Of a stretch of DNA of 25,880 bases, positions 7,109-14,250 are shown in pieces (the stretch's first letter is position 1; every line of letters begins with the position of its first letter). A program made the position numbers and the translations under genes. The notes below the pieces were generated by a model, which was not told the origin of the DNA, did not search any database, and worked only from the letters and a program-made list of their open reading frames with translations. The stretch comes from DATJHM01 sp035493895 (GTDB lineage: Bacteria; Chloroflexota; Ktedonobacteria; Ktedonobacterales; Ktedonobacteraceae), in assembly GCA_035493895.1 (NCBI GenBank), contig DATJHM010000233.1, positions 1 through 25,880 of the forward strand, written 5' to 3'.

Positions 7109-8005
7109 ATGGATGTTCAACAAAAAGAAGCGGCGAGCATTCTCACACCACAGCGTCAGGGATTTCTGGCCTCAGAACCATATCCGTTTACGCATACGCT
7201 TTCGGGCTATCTCGGCTGTGGCTTTGGGCAAACGACCTGTGGGCTGTATTGCTATGCACAATTTCTGCCAAACTGGCAATTTCGCAATTCTCCTGCGGCC
7301 TGGGGCGAGGCGGTAACGGCCAAAAGCAATGCCGCCGAGCTGCTTGAGCAGGCACTGAGCAGGATGAAGCCTGAAAAACGCCGTAGCCTGCGCATTTTCA
7401 TGAGCAGTACGACTGATCCCTATCAGCCGCTTGAGAAGAAGTATGAGGTCACCCGGCGCTGCCTCGAAGTCTTTGCGCGCTATCCGGATCTCGACACGCT
7501 GGTCGTACAGACGCGCTCGCCGCTTGCTGCACGCGACCTTCTCCTGCTCCAGCGCATCCCCTATGCCTGGCTTTCTGTCACCATCGAGACCGACGACCAG
7601 CGCTACCTCCAGCATCTGAAAGGTGGTCCGCTGCTCGCAAAACGCTGGGAACTGGTGCAGCAGGCTCATGCCGCTGGCATCCGGACGCAGATCACGGTCA
7701 GCCCCTGCCTGCCCTATACGCGCGTGGAGCACTTTGGCGAATGGCTGATCAGGAGCGGAGCCGAGCGCATTGTGGTCGATACAATGGTGGATGGCGATGG
7801 TTCGGGCGGACGTCGCACGGCGCACAGTCCATTTGCCCAATCTGAGCCGGACTGGCGGAGCACGGATCAGGCGCGCACGTTGCATAACTATCTTGCTGAA
7901 CGGGCTCAGGCTGGGACATTCAACGTGGGTTGGAGTACCGCCGGTTTCTGTGGCATACCGCCGCGCTATCCCGCAGATGCGCAAGACGAGATGGCTCTTT
8001 TTTGA
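7109..8005 (+). CDS. Radical SAM protein (SplB/COG1533-like) with atypical cysteine spacing
   Basis: The protein has 298 residues from the ATG at 7109, which follows AGGAGA at 7090-7095. The frame is open upstream to 7055, which would overlap the HEAT gene. The cluster motif is at residues 37-48: C37-GFGQTT-C44-GLY-C48-YAQ. The final YCYA is typical of radical SAM proteins of the SplB-like group, but the spacing is C-x6-C-x3-C rather than C-x3-C-x2-C. The rest fits a TIM-barrel radical SAM enzyme: SSTTDPYQPLEKKYEVTRRCLE at about 99-120 (given here by position and partial motif), then VQTRSPLAARD and a late SVTIETDD strand. The reaction is unknown. The family includes spore-photoproduct-lyase relatives and uncharacterised enzymes. 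Function is inferred from motif only. Confidence 0.8.
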   Translation: MDVQQKEAASILTPQRQGFLASEPYPFTHTLSGYLGCGFGQTTCGLYCYAQFLPNWQFRNSPAAWGEAVTAKSNAAELLEQALSRMKPEKRRSLRIFMSSTTDPYQPLEKKYEVTRRCLEVFARYPDLDTLVVQTRSPLAARDLLLLQRIPYAWLSVTIETDDQRYLQHLKGGPLLAKRWELVQQAHAAGIRTQITVSPCLPYTRVEHFGEWLIRSGAERIVVDTMVDGDGSGGRRTAHSPFAQSEPDWRSTDQARTLHNYLAERAQAGTFNVGWSTAGFCGIPPRYPADAQDEMALF

Positions 8006-8018
8006 TTATACAAGAGCT

Positions 8019-8046
8019 TTGACATTGCGGGTTCCTGTTGTATGCT
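8019..8046 (+). promoter_or_regulatory. Strong promoter of the MIase-like gene
   Basis: TTGACA (8019-8024), a 16-bp spacer and TATGCT (8041-8046) place the start near 8053, about 32 bases before the ATG at 8085. A 9-bp inverted repeat links the spacer (CGGGTTCCT, 8028-8036) with the leader beside the ribosome site (AGGAACCCG, 8074-8082). Confidence 0.7.
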
Positions 8047-8084
8047 AGGCGTGCAAGAAATAACAACCCGGAAAGGAACCCGTT

Positions 8085-8342
8085 ATGGCTCGATTTATTG
8101 TCGCATTCCAGATGAAACCGGATGCACCTGCCGCTGAAATTGAACGTTTGCGCGAGGCTGAGCGCGCGCGAAGCGCCCAATTGCATGAGCAGGGCATCTT
8201 GCTTGAGCTTTACGCCGTCAAAGATGCGCCAAAAGCGTTTTTGCTCTTTCAGATAGAAACCAGAGAACAATTGCAGCAACTGCTTGAACAATATCCCTTT
8301 TATCCTTATGCGACCTGGGACATCCATCCGCTGGTGAAATAG
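8085..8342 (+). CDS. Small muconolactone-isomerase-like / dimeric alpha-beta-barrel protein
   Basis: This 85-residue protein has the size and pattern of a muconolactone delta-isomerase-like or YCII-like ferredoxin-fold domain. It has an N-terminal strand (ARFIVAFQMK), a long charged helix, a second strand-helix unit and a C-terminal YPFYPYATWDIHPL segment that mirrors the LPLFPY...V end of muconolactone isomerases. Proteins of this fold act as dimers or larger rings, either as isomerases or as ligand-binding proteins. No aromatic-degradation genes are nearby, so the true substrate is unknown. GGAAAGGA lies 7 bases before the ATG, and a good promoter is at 8019-8046. Confidence 0.7.
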   Translation: MARFIVAFQMKPDAPAAEIERLREAERARSAQLHEQGILLELYAVKDAPKAFLLFQIETREQLQQLLEQYPFYPYATWDIHPLVK

Positions 8343-8373
8343 TCTGGTGAGTGTTTCTGTCGCGGAATAGGAT

Positions 8374-8387
8374 CAGGAGGGCTCCTG
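8374..8387 (+). promoter_or_regulatory. Hairpin that would hide a Shine-Dalgarno site
   Basis: CAGGAG (8374-8379), two bases and CTCCTG (8382-8387) form a perfect dyad. It contains AGGAGG (8375-8380), the ribosome site for the small frame at 8390. In the RNA, pairing would block that site. A two-base loop is tight, so the stem would probably open by one pair. Confidence 0.35.
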
Positions 8388-8389
8388 TT

Positions 8390-8485
8390 ATGATGGATAG
8401 TAAGAAAACGACTGTTTATTCTGTCCTCTCGAAAGGAGATGCTGCTAATGCGTGCAGATATTGTACCGGGTGCTCTCTTCCCTGA
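8390..8485 (+). CDS. Possible 31-residue leader peptide with a CxxCxxC motif
   Basis: A short frame opens with two ATGs at 8390 and 8393, preceded by a full AGGAGG at 9-base spacing, and ends at TGA 8483-8485. The peptide ends in C-R-Y-C-T-G-C-S-L-P, which gives three cysteines spaced CxxCxxC. It overlaps the first 38 bases of the peroxiredoxin gene in another frame, and the peroxiredoxin ribosome site lies inside it, so translation could be coupled. The cysteines are partly dictated by the overlapping gene. It may be a redox- or metal-responsive leader, or a chance frame. No homologue is known to me. Confidence 0.35.
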   Translation: MMDSKKTTVYSVLSKGDAANACRYCTGCSLP

Positions 8486-9017
8486 TTATGAGCTGACCGA
8501 TCATAATCGAACGAGGCGCAAATTAAGTGAGTTACAGGGCATAGACCCCATGATTCTCATTCTCTCGCGGGGTCATTATTGTCCCAAAGATCATCAACAA
8601 CACCTTGAGCTGGCAGAATTTTATCCAAAGATCGCTGTCGCCTATACACAGATCGTCACGATCTCGACCGACAATATCCTGGAGACGAACGAGTTTCGCT
8701 CGGCGGTCGGTGCGCAATGGACCTTTCTCTCCGATTCAGGCCGCAAAATCCAGCAGGATCTGGATATCCAGGAATATACCGATTCCCATCATAATCCGAT
8801 GATTCCGCATACATTTGTGCTGGAACCAGGATTGCGTATTTATAAAATCTACAATGGCTACTGGTTCTGGGGTCGTCCATCGCCAGAAGATCTACGTCAG
8901 GATTTACGCGAGGTCATGCGTAAAGCGCGCCCGGACTGGGATCTTGCCACACCCGGTCTACGCGAAAACTGGGAGGGCGATCACAGCCTGCACTATCCGT
9001 ATAAAGCGCGAGGATAA
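8448..9017 (+). CDS. Peroxiredoxin-like (AhpC/TSA-type) thioredoxin-fold protein
   Basis: The protein has 189 residues from the ATG at 8448, placed 9 bases after AAAGGAG (8432-8438). An in-frame ATG at 8439 abuts that site and is too close to use. The order of elements fits the thioredoxin-fold AhpC/TSA family: PGALFPDYELTD near the N-terminus, MILILSRGHYCPKDHQQ with the only cysteine, C45, at the peroxidatic position, a TISTDN strand, and HTFVLEPGLRIYKIYNGYWFWGRP towards the end. The classical PxxxTxxC is replaced by SRGHYC, so peroxidase activity is not assured. With one cysteine, any resolving thiol must come from elsewhere. Confidence 0.75.
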   Translation: MRADIVPGALFPDYELTDHNRTRRKLSELQGIDPMILILSRGHYCPKDHQQHLELAEFYPKIAVAYTQIVTISTDNILETNEFRSAVGAQWTFLSDSGRKIQQDLDIQEYTDSHHNPMIPHTFVLEPGLRIYKIYNGYWFWGRPSPEDLRQDLREVMRKARPDWDLATPGLRENWEGDHSLHYPYKARG

Positions 9018-9044
9018 GGAGAATCTCCTATCAAATCCGTAGGT

Positions 9045-9177
9045 CTGCGCCGAATACGTATCAACCGAAGGGCCGAGAGAGGGAATGAGCCCAGTAGAGG
9101 CACAGTTCCGTTGCACTCCACCGTGCCTCTACTGGATCCCAAATGCTGCCCCTCAGGTTGATGCGTATTTGGCGCTG
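9045..9177. repeat. Nested palindromic repeat between convergent genes
   Basis: Outer arms at 9045-9066 and 9156-9177 match at 19 of 22 positions. An inner stem, CCAGTAGAGGCAC (9091-9103) with GTGCCTCTACTGG (9123-9135), is perfect over 13 bp with a 19-base loop. The inner part (9097-9134) closely resembles 17178-17213 in the phage block. The element fills the space between the stop codons of the peroxiredoxin (9017) and TPR (9199) genes. It may serve as a two-way terminator or be a mobile miniature repeat. Confidence 0.7.
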
Positions 9178-9198
9178 CTGGTTTGCGATGGGTTTTAT

Positions 9199-9717
9199 CT
9201 ACGCTTCTTCTCCCCAGGTTTCATCGAGATGGGTTGCATAATACAAAAGACCTCGTTTGAAGTACTGGAGCTTTTCGTCGGAGGTGGTCTCCAGCAGGTT
9301 GGTCAAAACGAGCTCCATTGCCTCCCTGTACTGCTGGGTATTGTACAGGGCCATCGCGAGAAAGGCCTGGAGCGCCCGATTATTGGGAAACTCTTTTACT
9401 CCTCGCCGTAACGTTTCCACCGCTTTTTGATACTCTCCCAGGCCGCGATACGTGCTTCCCAGACCCAGGAGGCACCTTTCAAGATCTGGCCCGGAAAGTC
9501 CCTGTTCGAGTGCCCGCAGGTAAAAAGGAATGGATTCCCGTTCGAGCCCTAAATTATCGTGAACCACTGCGGTTTGAAAAGTGATTTCGGCATGATCGGG
9601 GTAGGTGGCAAGCAGATCTAAGAGAAGCGTGCGCGCTTTCCCCAGAATCGTTTGATCTTGCTTTGCTCGTCCCATTTCACGTAGCTGGATAGCTTCTGCT
9701 AAACGCTCTTGCATCAT
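9199..9717 (-). CDS. Tetratricopeptide-repeat protein
   Basis: The protein has 172 residues and is all helical, with about four TPR units from residue 20 onward. The clearest is LERCLLGLGSTYRGLGEYQKAVETLRRGVKEFPN, at about residues 80-113 (cited by position; key residues are G, Y, A and P at the TPR consensus sites). The layout resembles the TPR_5-type bacterial family. There is no signal peptide or membrane segment, so it is probably a cytoplasmic scaffold. Two adjacent ATGs at the start leave a 1-codon doubt; AAAGGA lies rather far upstream. The gene diverges from the Ser/Thr kinase, which is not proof of a link. Confidence 0.82.
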   Translation of the reverse strand: MMQERLAEAIQLREMGRAKQDQTILGKARTLLLDLLATYPDHAEITFQTAVVHDNLGLERESIPFYLRALEQGLSGPDLERCLLGLGSTYRGLGEYQKAVETLRRGVKEFPNNRALQAFLAMALYNTQQYREAMELVLTNLLETTSDEKLQYFKRGLLYYATHLDETWGEEA

Positions 9718-9943
9718 TATGTACGTATCAAATCCTTTCTCAATTTGCTTCTTCTTCCTATTCTATCATTGACTGCTTGTTGCCATATTGTGCTAGCCCG
9801 ATTGTCCTTGCTGTTACTCTCAGGAATAATTAGCAGTTACTATAAATAGTTGCTTTTACTCTCTTAAATGAAGAATAAGTGCTATCTATGACAAAGTGAA
9901 CTGTGCTGGGAAAATAAATCGTATTGGAAAGGAATCCATCGGC

Positions 9944-11764
9944 GTGACTGAGCATGGAGAGAAACGGCTTGGCGAAGAAATAGGGAATTATCGTCTCATG
10001 CGTTTGTTGGGCAGCGGAGGATTTGCCGACGTCTATCTGGGCGAGCATCTTCATCTGGGCACGTTCGCAGCAATAAAGGTGTTGCATACGAAGCTGGAGA
10101 GCGAGCAGGCAGAAATGTTTCGCATGGAGGCGCGTACACTGGCGCGCCTGAGCCATCCAAATATCGTGCGCGTCTTTGACTTCAATGTTGAGGATCGCTC
10201 TCCTTTTCTGGTGATGGATTATGCTCCCGGTGGTACGCTTCGGCAGCGATACCCTAAAGGGAGCATCGTGCCTGTCCCGGTCGTTGTGAGCTACCTTACG
10301 CAGATTGCCAGTGCGCTCGATTATGCCCATGAGCAGAAGGTTATCCATCGCGATGTAAAGCCCGAAAATATGCTGCTGCAAGATGAGCGGCTCGTTCTTA
10401 GCGATTTCGGTGTGGCGTCCATCGCGCATAGTACACAATCGCAAACGGTCAAAGAGCTGGCCGGGACGATTTACTATATTGCGCCAGAGCAATTGCAGGG
10501 ACGACCTCGTCCGGCGAGTGATCAGTATGGGCTGGGCGTGGTGGTCTATGAATGGTTGAATGGGCAGCGTCCCTTTCAGGGCTCCTTTGCTGAGATTGCC
10601 AGCCAACATCTTTTAGCGGTACCGGCATCGCTGCATGGCCGTCTTCCAGGCGTTTCAGAGGCCATTGAGCGCGTTGTTTTTACCGCTATGGCCAAAGATC
10701 CTCGGGCGCGTTTTGCCACGCTCAAAGACTTCGCGACCGCTTTCGAGCAGGCCGTTCAGCAAGGATACACAATACAACCCATTTCGCCCGATTTGAATCC
10801 TCCAGTCGATACTGGTAATGCTCCTGCTCATCCATTACTCAGGCTTCCACAAAATCCGCAACGTATCAGCACCGATGCTCCTGCGTTGCCCTCTCAACCT
10901 GTGCAGGCAACGCCCCTGCCAGATATACCCGACGGAGTCGCCTGGGGGGAGTCATTTTCGACGACGCCCGCGCAACCCTCTGCGCCAATGCCAGCCCAAC
11001 CTGTGGCGTCATTTGACACTGAAGCAGCAGGGCGCTTTTCTCGCCCTGTGCAAGTATCGTCTACTGCTCAAGGCATCGGGTTTGTGCCATCGTTGCTCTC
11101 GTTTACCAGGAATGATCCCCGTGCCCGGGGCAAGTTGCTGCTGATATGCGGCATTGTCTGCGTCCTGATTGTCTGCGTTTTTGGCGGTGTTTTGTACAGT
11201 ATTGCGAATGCCGACGCCTCATCGCACAAATCGCCCCATTCGGGCGAACCGGTGACGATTGGCTCGGACAATACCACGCCCACGGTGACCATGGTTGCCC
11301 TTCCCGATACGACGCCAACCGCCGCCGCGCATTCGACGCAGGCACTGCCAGACAACGCCCAAACGCCTACCTCTACGGCAATATCGGTTATGCAGCCGTT
11401 CCCGACGCCGACGCCGACACCGCGTCCAACACCAACACCAACGCCACGCCCAACACCAACGCCACGCCCGACGCCGACGTCGCGCCCGGCACCAACGCCG
11501 ACGCCCATACCACCCGTATGCCCACCAACGATTCAATCAGGTTCTATGGGATCGCTGGTAATGACCTTGCAGAGCTCGCTCAATTCCCATTACCGTAGCG
11601 GCAGTTTCCCCAATTCTCCCCACAATTTTGCGCCTCCGCTGGTGGTGGATGGAGACTTTGGAGCGATGACCACGGCAGCCGTCGAAGATTATCAACAGGC
11701 GAAGCACATCGCTATCGATGGGGTTGTGGGCCCGCAGACCTGGCATGCGCTTGGGAATTGCTAA
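9944..11764 (+). CDS. Transmembrane Ser/Thr protein kinase with C-terminal peptidoglycan-binding domain
   Basis: The protein has 606 residues from a GTG at 9944, 10 bases after GGAAAGGA; an earlier GTG at 9896 lacks a ribosome site. The kinase domain covers about residues 15-275: glycine loop GSGGFADV (23-30), ATP lysine K45, helix-C E62, catalytic HRD (135-137) with K139 and N142, DFG (154-156) and APE (180-182). All are intact, so it should be active. A Pro-rich juxtamembrane stretch, one membrane helix (about 398-419) and a Pro/Thr repeat linker (about 486-525) follow. The extracellular C-terminus (about 535-603) matches PG_binding_1, with VDGDFGAMTTAAVEDYQ and DGVVGPQTWHAL. It probably senses the cell wall and signals inward. 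The downstream TIR-like protein has the same plan. Confidence 0.92.
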   Translation: MTEHGEKRLGEEIGNYRLMRLLGSGGFADVYLGEHLHLGTFAAIKVLHTKLESEQAEMFRMEARTLARLSHPNIVRVFDFNVEDRSPFLVMDYAPGGTLRQRYPKGSIVPVPVVVSYLTQIASALDYAHEQKVIHRDVKPENMLLQDERLVLSDFGVASIAHSTQSQTVKELAGTIYYIAPEQLQGRPRPASDQYGLGVVVYEWLNGQRPFQGSFAEIASQHLLAVPASLHGRLPGVSEAIERVVFTAMAKDPRARFATLKDFATAFEQAVQQGYTIQPISPDLNPPVDTGNAPAHPLLRLPQNPQRISTDAPALPSQPVQATPLPDIPDGVAWGESFSTTPAQPSAPMPAQPVASFDTEAAGRFSRPVQVSSTAQGIGFVPSLLSFTRNDPRARGKLLLICGIVCVLIVCVFGGVLYSIANADASSHKSPHSGEPVTIGSDNTTPTVTMVALPDTTPTAAAHSTQALPDNAQTPTSTAISVMQPFPTPTPTPRPTPTPTPRPTPTPRPTPTSRPAPTPTPIPPVCPPTIQSGSMGSLVMTLQSSLNSHYRSGSFPNSPHNFAPPLVVDGDFGAMTTAAVEDYQQAKHIAIDGVVGPQTWHALGNC

Positions 11765-11928
11765 TCTGGTTACAAGAAGTACCATGCCAATCATGATTTA
11801 TCAGTATATAGTCTAAAATAATAAAGGTGTGAGTGTACTTATGTTGTGTCATAGCTTTAAGGCATGGTTTACGAAGATTATATTTCCAATGTAAATAGTT
11901 GTATGCAAAAAATACAGGAGGGCAATTG

Positions 11929-13326
11929 ATGATTTCCGCACGCGTTTTTGTCTGTTATGAGAGCGATAATGAGGCATTGCGGAGTACCTCACTGTTTAAT
12001 CTCCAGGGAGGAGATCAAGGTGAAACGCATCTCTTGCAGCAAGTGTATTCGAAACTTCAGGAAGCAGGCGCAGAAGTTGTTCTCTATCCAGGCAGCCCCT
12101 CTGATGATGGTTTCTTTCCTTTTCTTCATCAGGAATTGCCAGATTGCCAATGGTTTCTCTTGTTTCAGACGCCAGCGGCAATACGTTCATGGCAGGTACG
12201 CATGGCGACGAACATTGCGCTGGACTTTGTGAGACGAGGGAAGCTCCAGGTTTTACGCTTGATTGCGACCTCTACAGAGGGAGAAGATCTTCCCTCAGAG
12301 TGGTCTGCATTGCCTTCTTTTGATGCCACGCGTGACCCTCTTCGCGCTCAAGAAAAGCTGTTGCTTGCTTTATCCGGTGATGTCCCCATATTTGAGGCGG
12401 AAACGGTGATCCCTCCTCCTCCTGTAGACCTGGTCAGTCCAGGTCCATTGCCTCCATTCCCTGGCTATGAGCAGGCGTTGCAAGAGGCGAGAGCGATAGT
12501 TCCTCCTCCTGCGGGGTCGTTCAATCCAGGCCCATTGCCTCTCTTGCCCGACTATGATCGACCGCATCCACCTTCGCGTCTTTCTTTGCTCCAATTTGCA
12601 TTGACGGACATGTATGAGGATACGATGCGCAATCGCACCGGGCGCACGCTCATGGTGTGTATACCGATTTTTCTGGTGGTGCTGCTCGTGGGTGGGCTTC
12701 TCGTCAATGCTCTGGTAGTGCAAGCGGCGCAGGCGAAGATTGCTCATGGGGCAGTGAAATCGACGCCTACGGCTGCTCCTGTGAAACCGACGCCCACGTC
12801 CAGAGTGAGCTCGATCTCACCGATCCATACGGGTCAGTCGACACAGCAAGCGCCGACGCCAATTATTGGGCAACCTGCTACTGTACCACCTGCATCCAGT
12901 AGCATGCCGACTCATGTGCCAGCATCAACGCCTATTCCGACACCAATGTCAATCGCACCGACGCCAACGTTGGCTCCGACGTCGACGTTGGCTCCGACAC
13001 CCACGCCACTCCCACCGACACCCACGCCCAACGTGTATGCGCAACGTATGCCTCTGTATCGCCTGCTGAATTCAACGACTGGCTTTCATCTCTATACGAT
13101 GTCGACGCAGGAGCGCGATCTGGTTGTTGCTCAGAATGGCTATCACTATGAAACCATTGCAGGATACCTGTTTCCTACGCAGGTTGCCAATACTCAGCCA
13201 CTGTACCGATTGAATAATCCGAAGGGCGACCATTTCTATACGATGTCGACGCAGGAGCGTGACTCTGCCGTCTCGCAATATGGCTACCATTATGAAGGGA
13301 TTATGGGCTATCTGTATGTTAGTTAA
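11929..13326 (+). CDS. TIR-like / transmembrane / DUF5648 protein
   Basis: The protein has 465 residues from the ATG at 11929, 7 bases after AGGAGG. The N-terminal domain (about 3-150) resembles a TIR fold: RVFVCYESDNE as box 1, AGAEVVLYPG, then WFLLFQTPAAIRSWQ near the end of strand D. The residue four after W88, normally the NAD-cleaving glutamate, is M92. A cytoplasmic Pro-rich repeat follows (PGPLPPFPGYEQ at 171-182, PGPLPLLPDYDR at 200-211). Then come one membrane helix (about 241-265), a Pro/Thr linker (about 278-368) and two DUF5648 repeats (about 374-465; PLYRL, YTMSTQERD, GYHYE twice). DUF5648 units occur on secreted and surface proteins. The TIR call is moderate and the DUF5648 call is firm. 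It is probably a receptor partnered with the upstream kinase. Confidence 0.78.
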   Translation: MISARVFVCYESDNEALRSTSLFNLQGGDQGETHLLQQVYSKLQEAGAEVVLYPGSPSDDGFFPFLHQELPDCQWFLLFQTPAAIRSWQVRMATNIALDFVRRGKLQVLRLIATSTEGEDLPSEWSALPSFDATRDPLRAQEKLLLALSGDVPIFEAETVIPPPPVDLVSPGPLPPFPGYEQALQEARAIVPPPAGSFNPGPLPLLPDYDRPHPPSRLSLLQFALTDMYEDTMRNRTGRTLMVCIPIFLVVLLVGGLLVNALVVQAAQAKIAHGAVKSTPTAAPVKPTPTSRVSSISPIHTGQSTQQAPTPIIGQPATVPPASSSMPTHVPASTPIPTPMSIAPTPTLAPTSTLAPTPTPLPPTPTPNVYAQRMPLYRLLNSTTGFHLYTMSTQERDLVVAQNGYHYETIAGYLFPTQVANTQPLYRLNNPKGDHFYTMSTQERDSAVSQYGYHYEGIMGYLYVS

Positions 13327-13344
13327 GGATGCAATGCTGTTTTT

Positions 13345-13785
13345 TCAGGCAAAAGGCACTATAAACTGTTTGTAGAGCTCTTTGTTCGTCGTCACATCTG
13401 CCAGCGTATAGCGATCCAGAACCTGCAAGAATGCTTCCAGGGCCTCATGCAGGGCTGGACGAAGTTGGCAGATCGGCGTGATGACGCATTGATTATGTTC
13501 AGGGGCGAAGCATTCCACCACGCGAAAATCTTCTTCCATCTGGCGCACGATCGCGCCGATAGAAATTTCGTCAGCGCCTTTAGCCAGTCGCATGCCACCC
13601 CCATGCCCACGCACGGTCTCTATATATCCGAGCTTGCCTAGTTTATAGACGACTTTCATCAAATGATTATGCGAAATCTTGTACGTATCCGCAATATCCT
13701 GAATATTTGCCAATCGATCCTCCGGGCTTGCTGCGAGATAGAGCAGCACACGCAGAGAATAGTCGGCTTGATAGGTTAAGCGCAT
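13345..13785 (-). CDS. nsrR: Rrf2-family nitric-oxide-sensing repressor NsrR
   Basis: The protein has 146 residues from the ATG at 13785 (AAGGG upstream). The family sequence begins MRLTYQADYSLR; an in-frame ATG at 13839 is an alternative. It has a winged helix-turn-helix (about 25-70, KISHNHLMKVVYKLGKLGYIETVRG). A cysteine triad, C92-x7-C100-x5-C106, together with D8, matches the ligand set of NsrR, which carries an iron-sulphur cluster destroyed by nitric oxide. The YTLADV segment near the end is typical of NsrR rather than IscR. A globin gene diverges from it, and a strong NsrR-type palindrome lies between. It is predicted to repress itself and the globin until NO is present. The x7 spacing between the first two cysteines is longer than the common x5. 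Confidence 0.87.
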   Translation of the reverse strand: MRLTYQADYSLRVLLYLAASPEDRLANIQDIADTYKISHNHLMKVVYKLGKLGYIETVRGHGGGMRLAKGADEISIGAIVRQMEEDFRVVECFAPEHNQCVITPICQLRPALHEALEAFLQVLDRYTLADVTTNKELYKQFIVPFA

Positions 13786-13883
13786 GGTTTTTCCCTTATT
13801 ACCAGTCTCGATACTACTGTGCCAATGATCATATTCCATTGCGGCCTTTCTCTGCAATTTTTGTCTCCTTGAAATGTCCGGTT

Positions 13884-13910
13884 TAAAGATGTATGCTATA
13901 TACATCTTTA
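13884..13910. promoter_or_regulatory. NsrR operator: 11-bp perfect inverted repeat
   Basis: Arms TAAAGATGTAT (13884-13894) and ATACATCTTTA (13900-13910) are perfect around a 5-base centre. The inner 23 bp (13886-13908) follow the known NsrR half-site pattern AAGATGyATTT-type, with AAGATGTAT facing its complement. On the minus strand the site covers a candidate -10 (TATATA, 13902-13897) for nsrR, so binding would give autorepression. The site lies about 100 bp before the nsrR start codon. Confidence 0.75.
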
Positions 13911-14164
13911 CTCCTGTCTGATCAGGGGAGAAAGCAATGGCGGTCGACCGCAAAAGGAATGACAGATGGAAACGTATGGAAGATTTTACCATAAATTCGC
14001 GTATTTGCAGCAGAAACTTGTTTGAACGCTCTGGCCACTTTGCAGACGAAAAATGCGAGATGCATTTATATTAGCAGTGAAATCCCCTCCTCTCCATGTT
14101 TTTATAACGAGAAATCCACTCAACTTTTTAAGTACCAAATACCTATAGACAAATTTCCTATATA

Positions 14165-14194
14165 TTTACATTGCCAAAACTAATATAGTAAAAT
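14165..14194 (+). promoter_or_regulatory. Candidate promoter of the globin gene
   Basis: TTTACA (14165-14170), an 18-bp spacer and TAAAAT (14189-14194) place the start near 14201. This leaves a leader of about 50 bases before the ATG at 14251. Confidence 0.5.
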
Positions 14195-14196
14195 AT

Positions 14197-14205
14197 ATAC
14201 ATCTG
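14197..14205. promoter_or_regulatory. NsrR half-site over the globin start point
   Basis: ATACATCTG matches one arm of the operator at 13884-13910 in eight of nine bases; the paired arm is poorly kept (4 of 9). It overlaps the predicted transcription start. Known NsrR proteins can act at single half-sites, so repression of the globin is plausible. This is inference from sequence only. Confidence 0.45.
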
Positions 14206-14250
14206 AAGAAGGATAAATGTAAAAAACTATCTACTGAAGGAGAGACTTGC

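Larger units (their letters stand above)
13786..14250. other. Divergent regulatory region between nsrR and the globin gene
   Basis: This 465-bp, AT-rich gap holds the NsrR palindrome (13884-13910), a further site-like repeat AAATGC/GCATTT (14051-14067), the globin promoter (14165-14194) and a half-site over its start (14197-14205). No extra gene is supported. The open frame upstream of the nsrR ATG, to 13992, is not family-like. Confidence 0.65.

Noticed and set aside
7172..7984. 270-codon minus-strand frame opposite the radical SAM gene
   Set aside because: Antisense shadow caused by high GC; no motif or ribosome site, while the plus strand has a clear family match.
9830..10609. 259-codon minus-strand frame opposite the kinase
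   Set aside because: Antisense of the conserved kinase domain, no protein features.
11068..11508. Gly/Val-repeat protein on the minus strand
   Set aside because: It is only the reverse reading of the Pro/Thr linker codons of the kinase.
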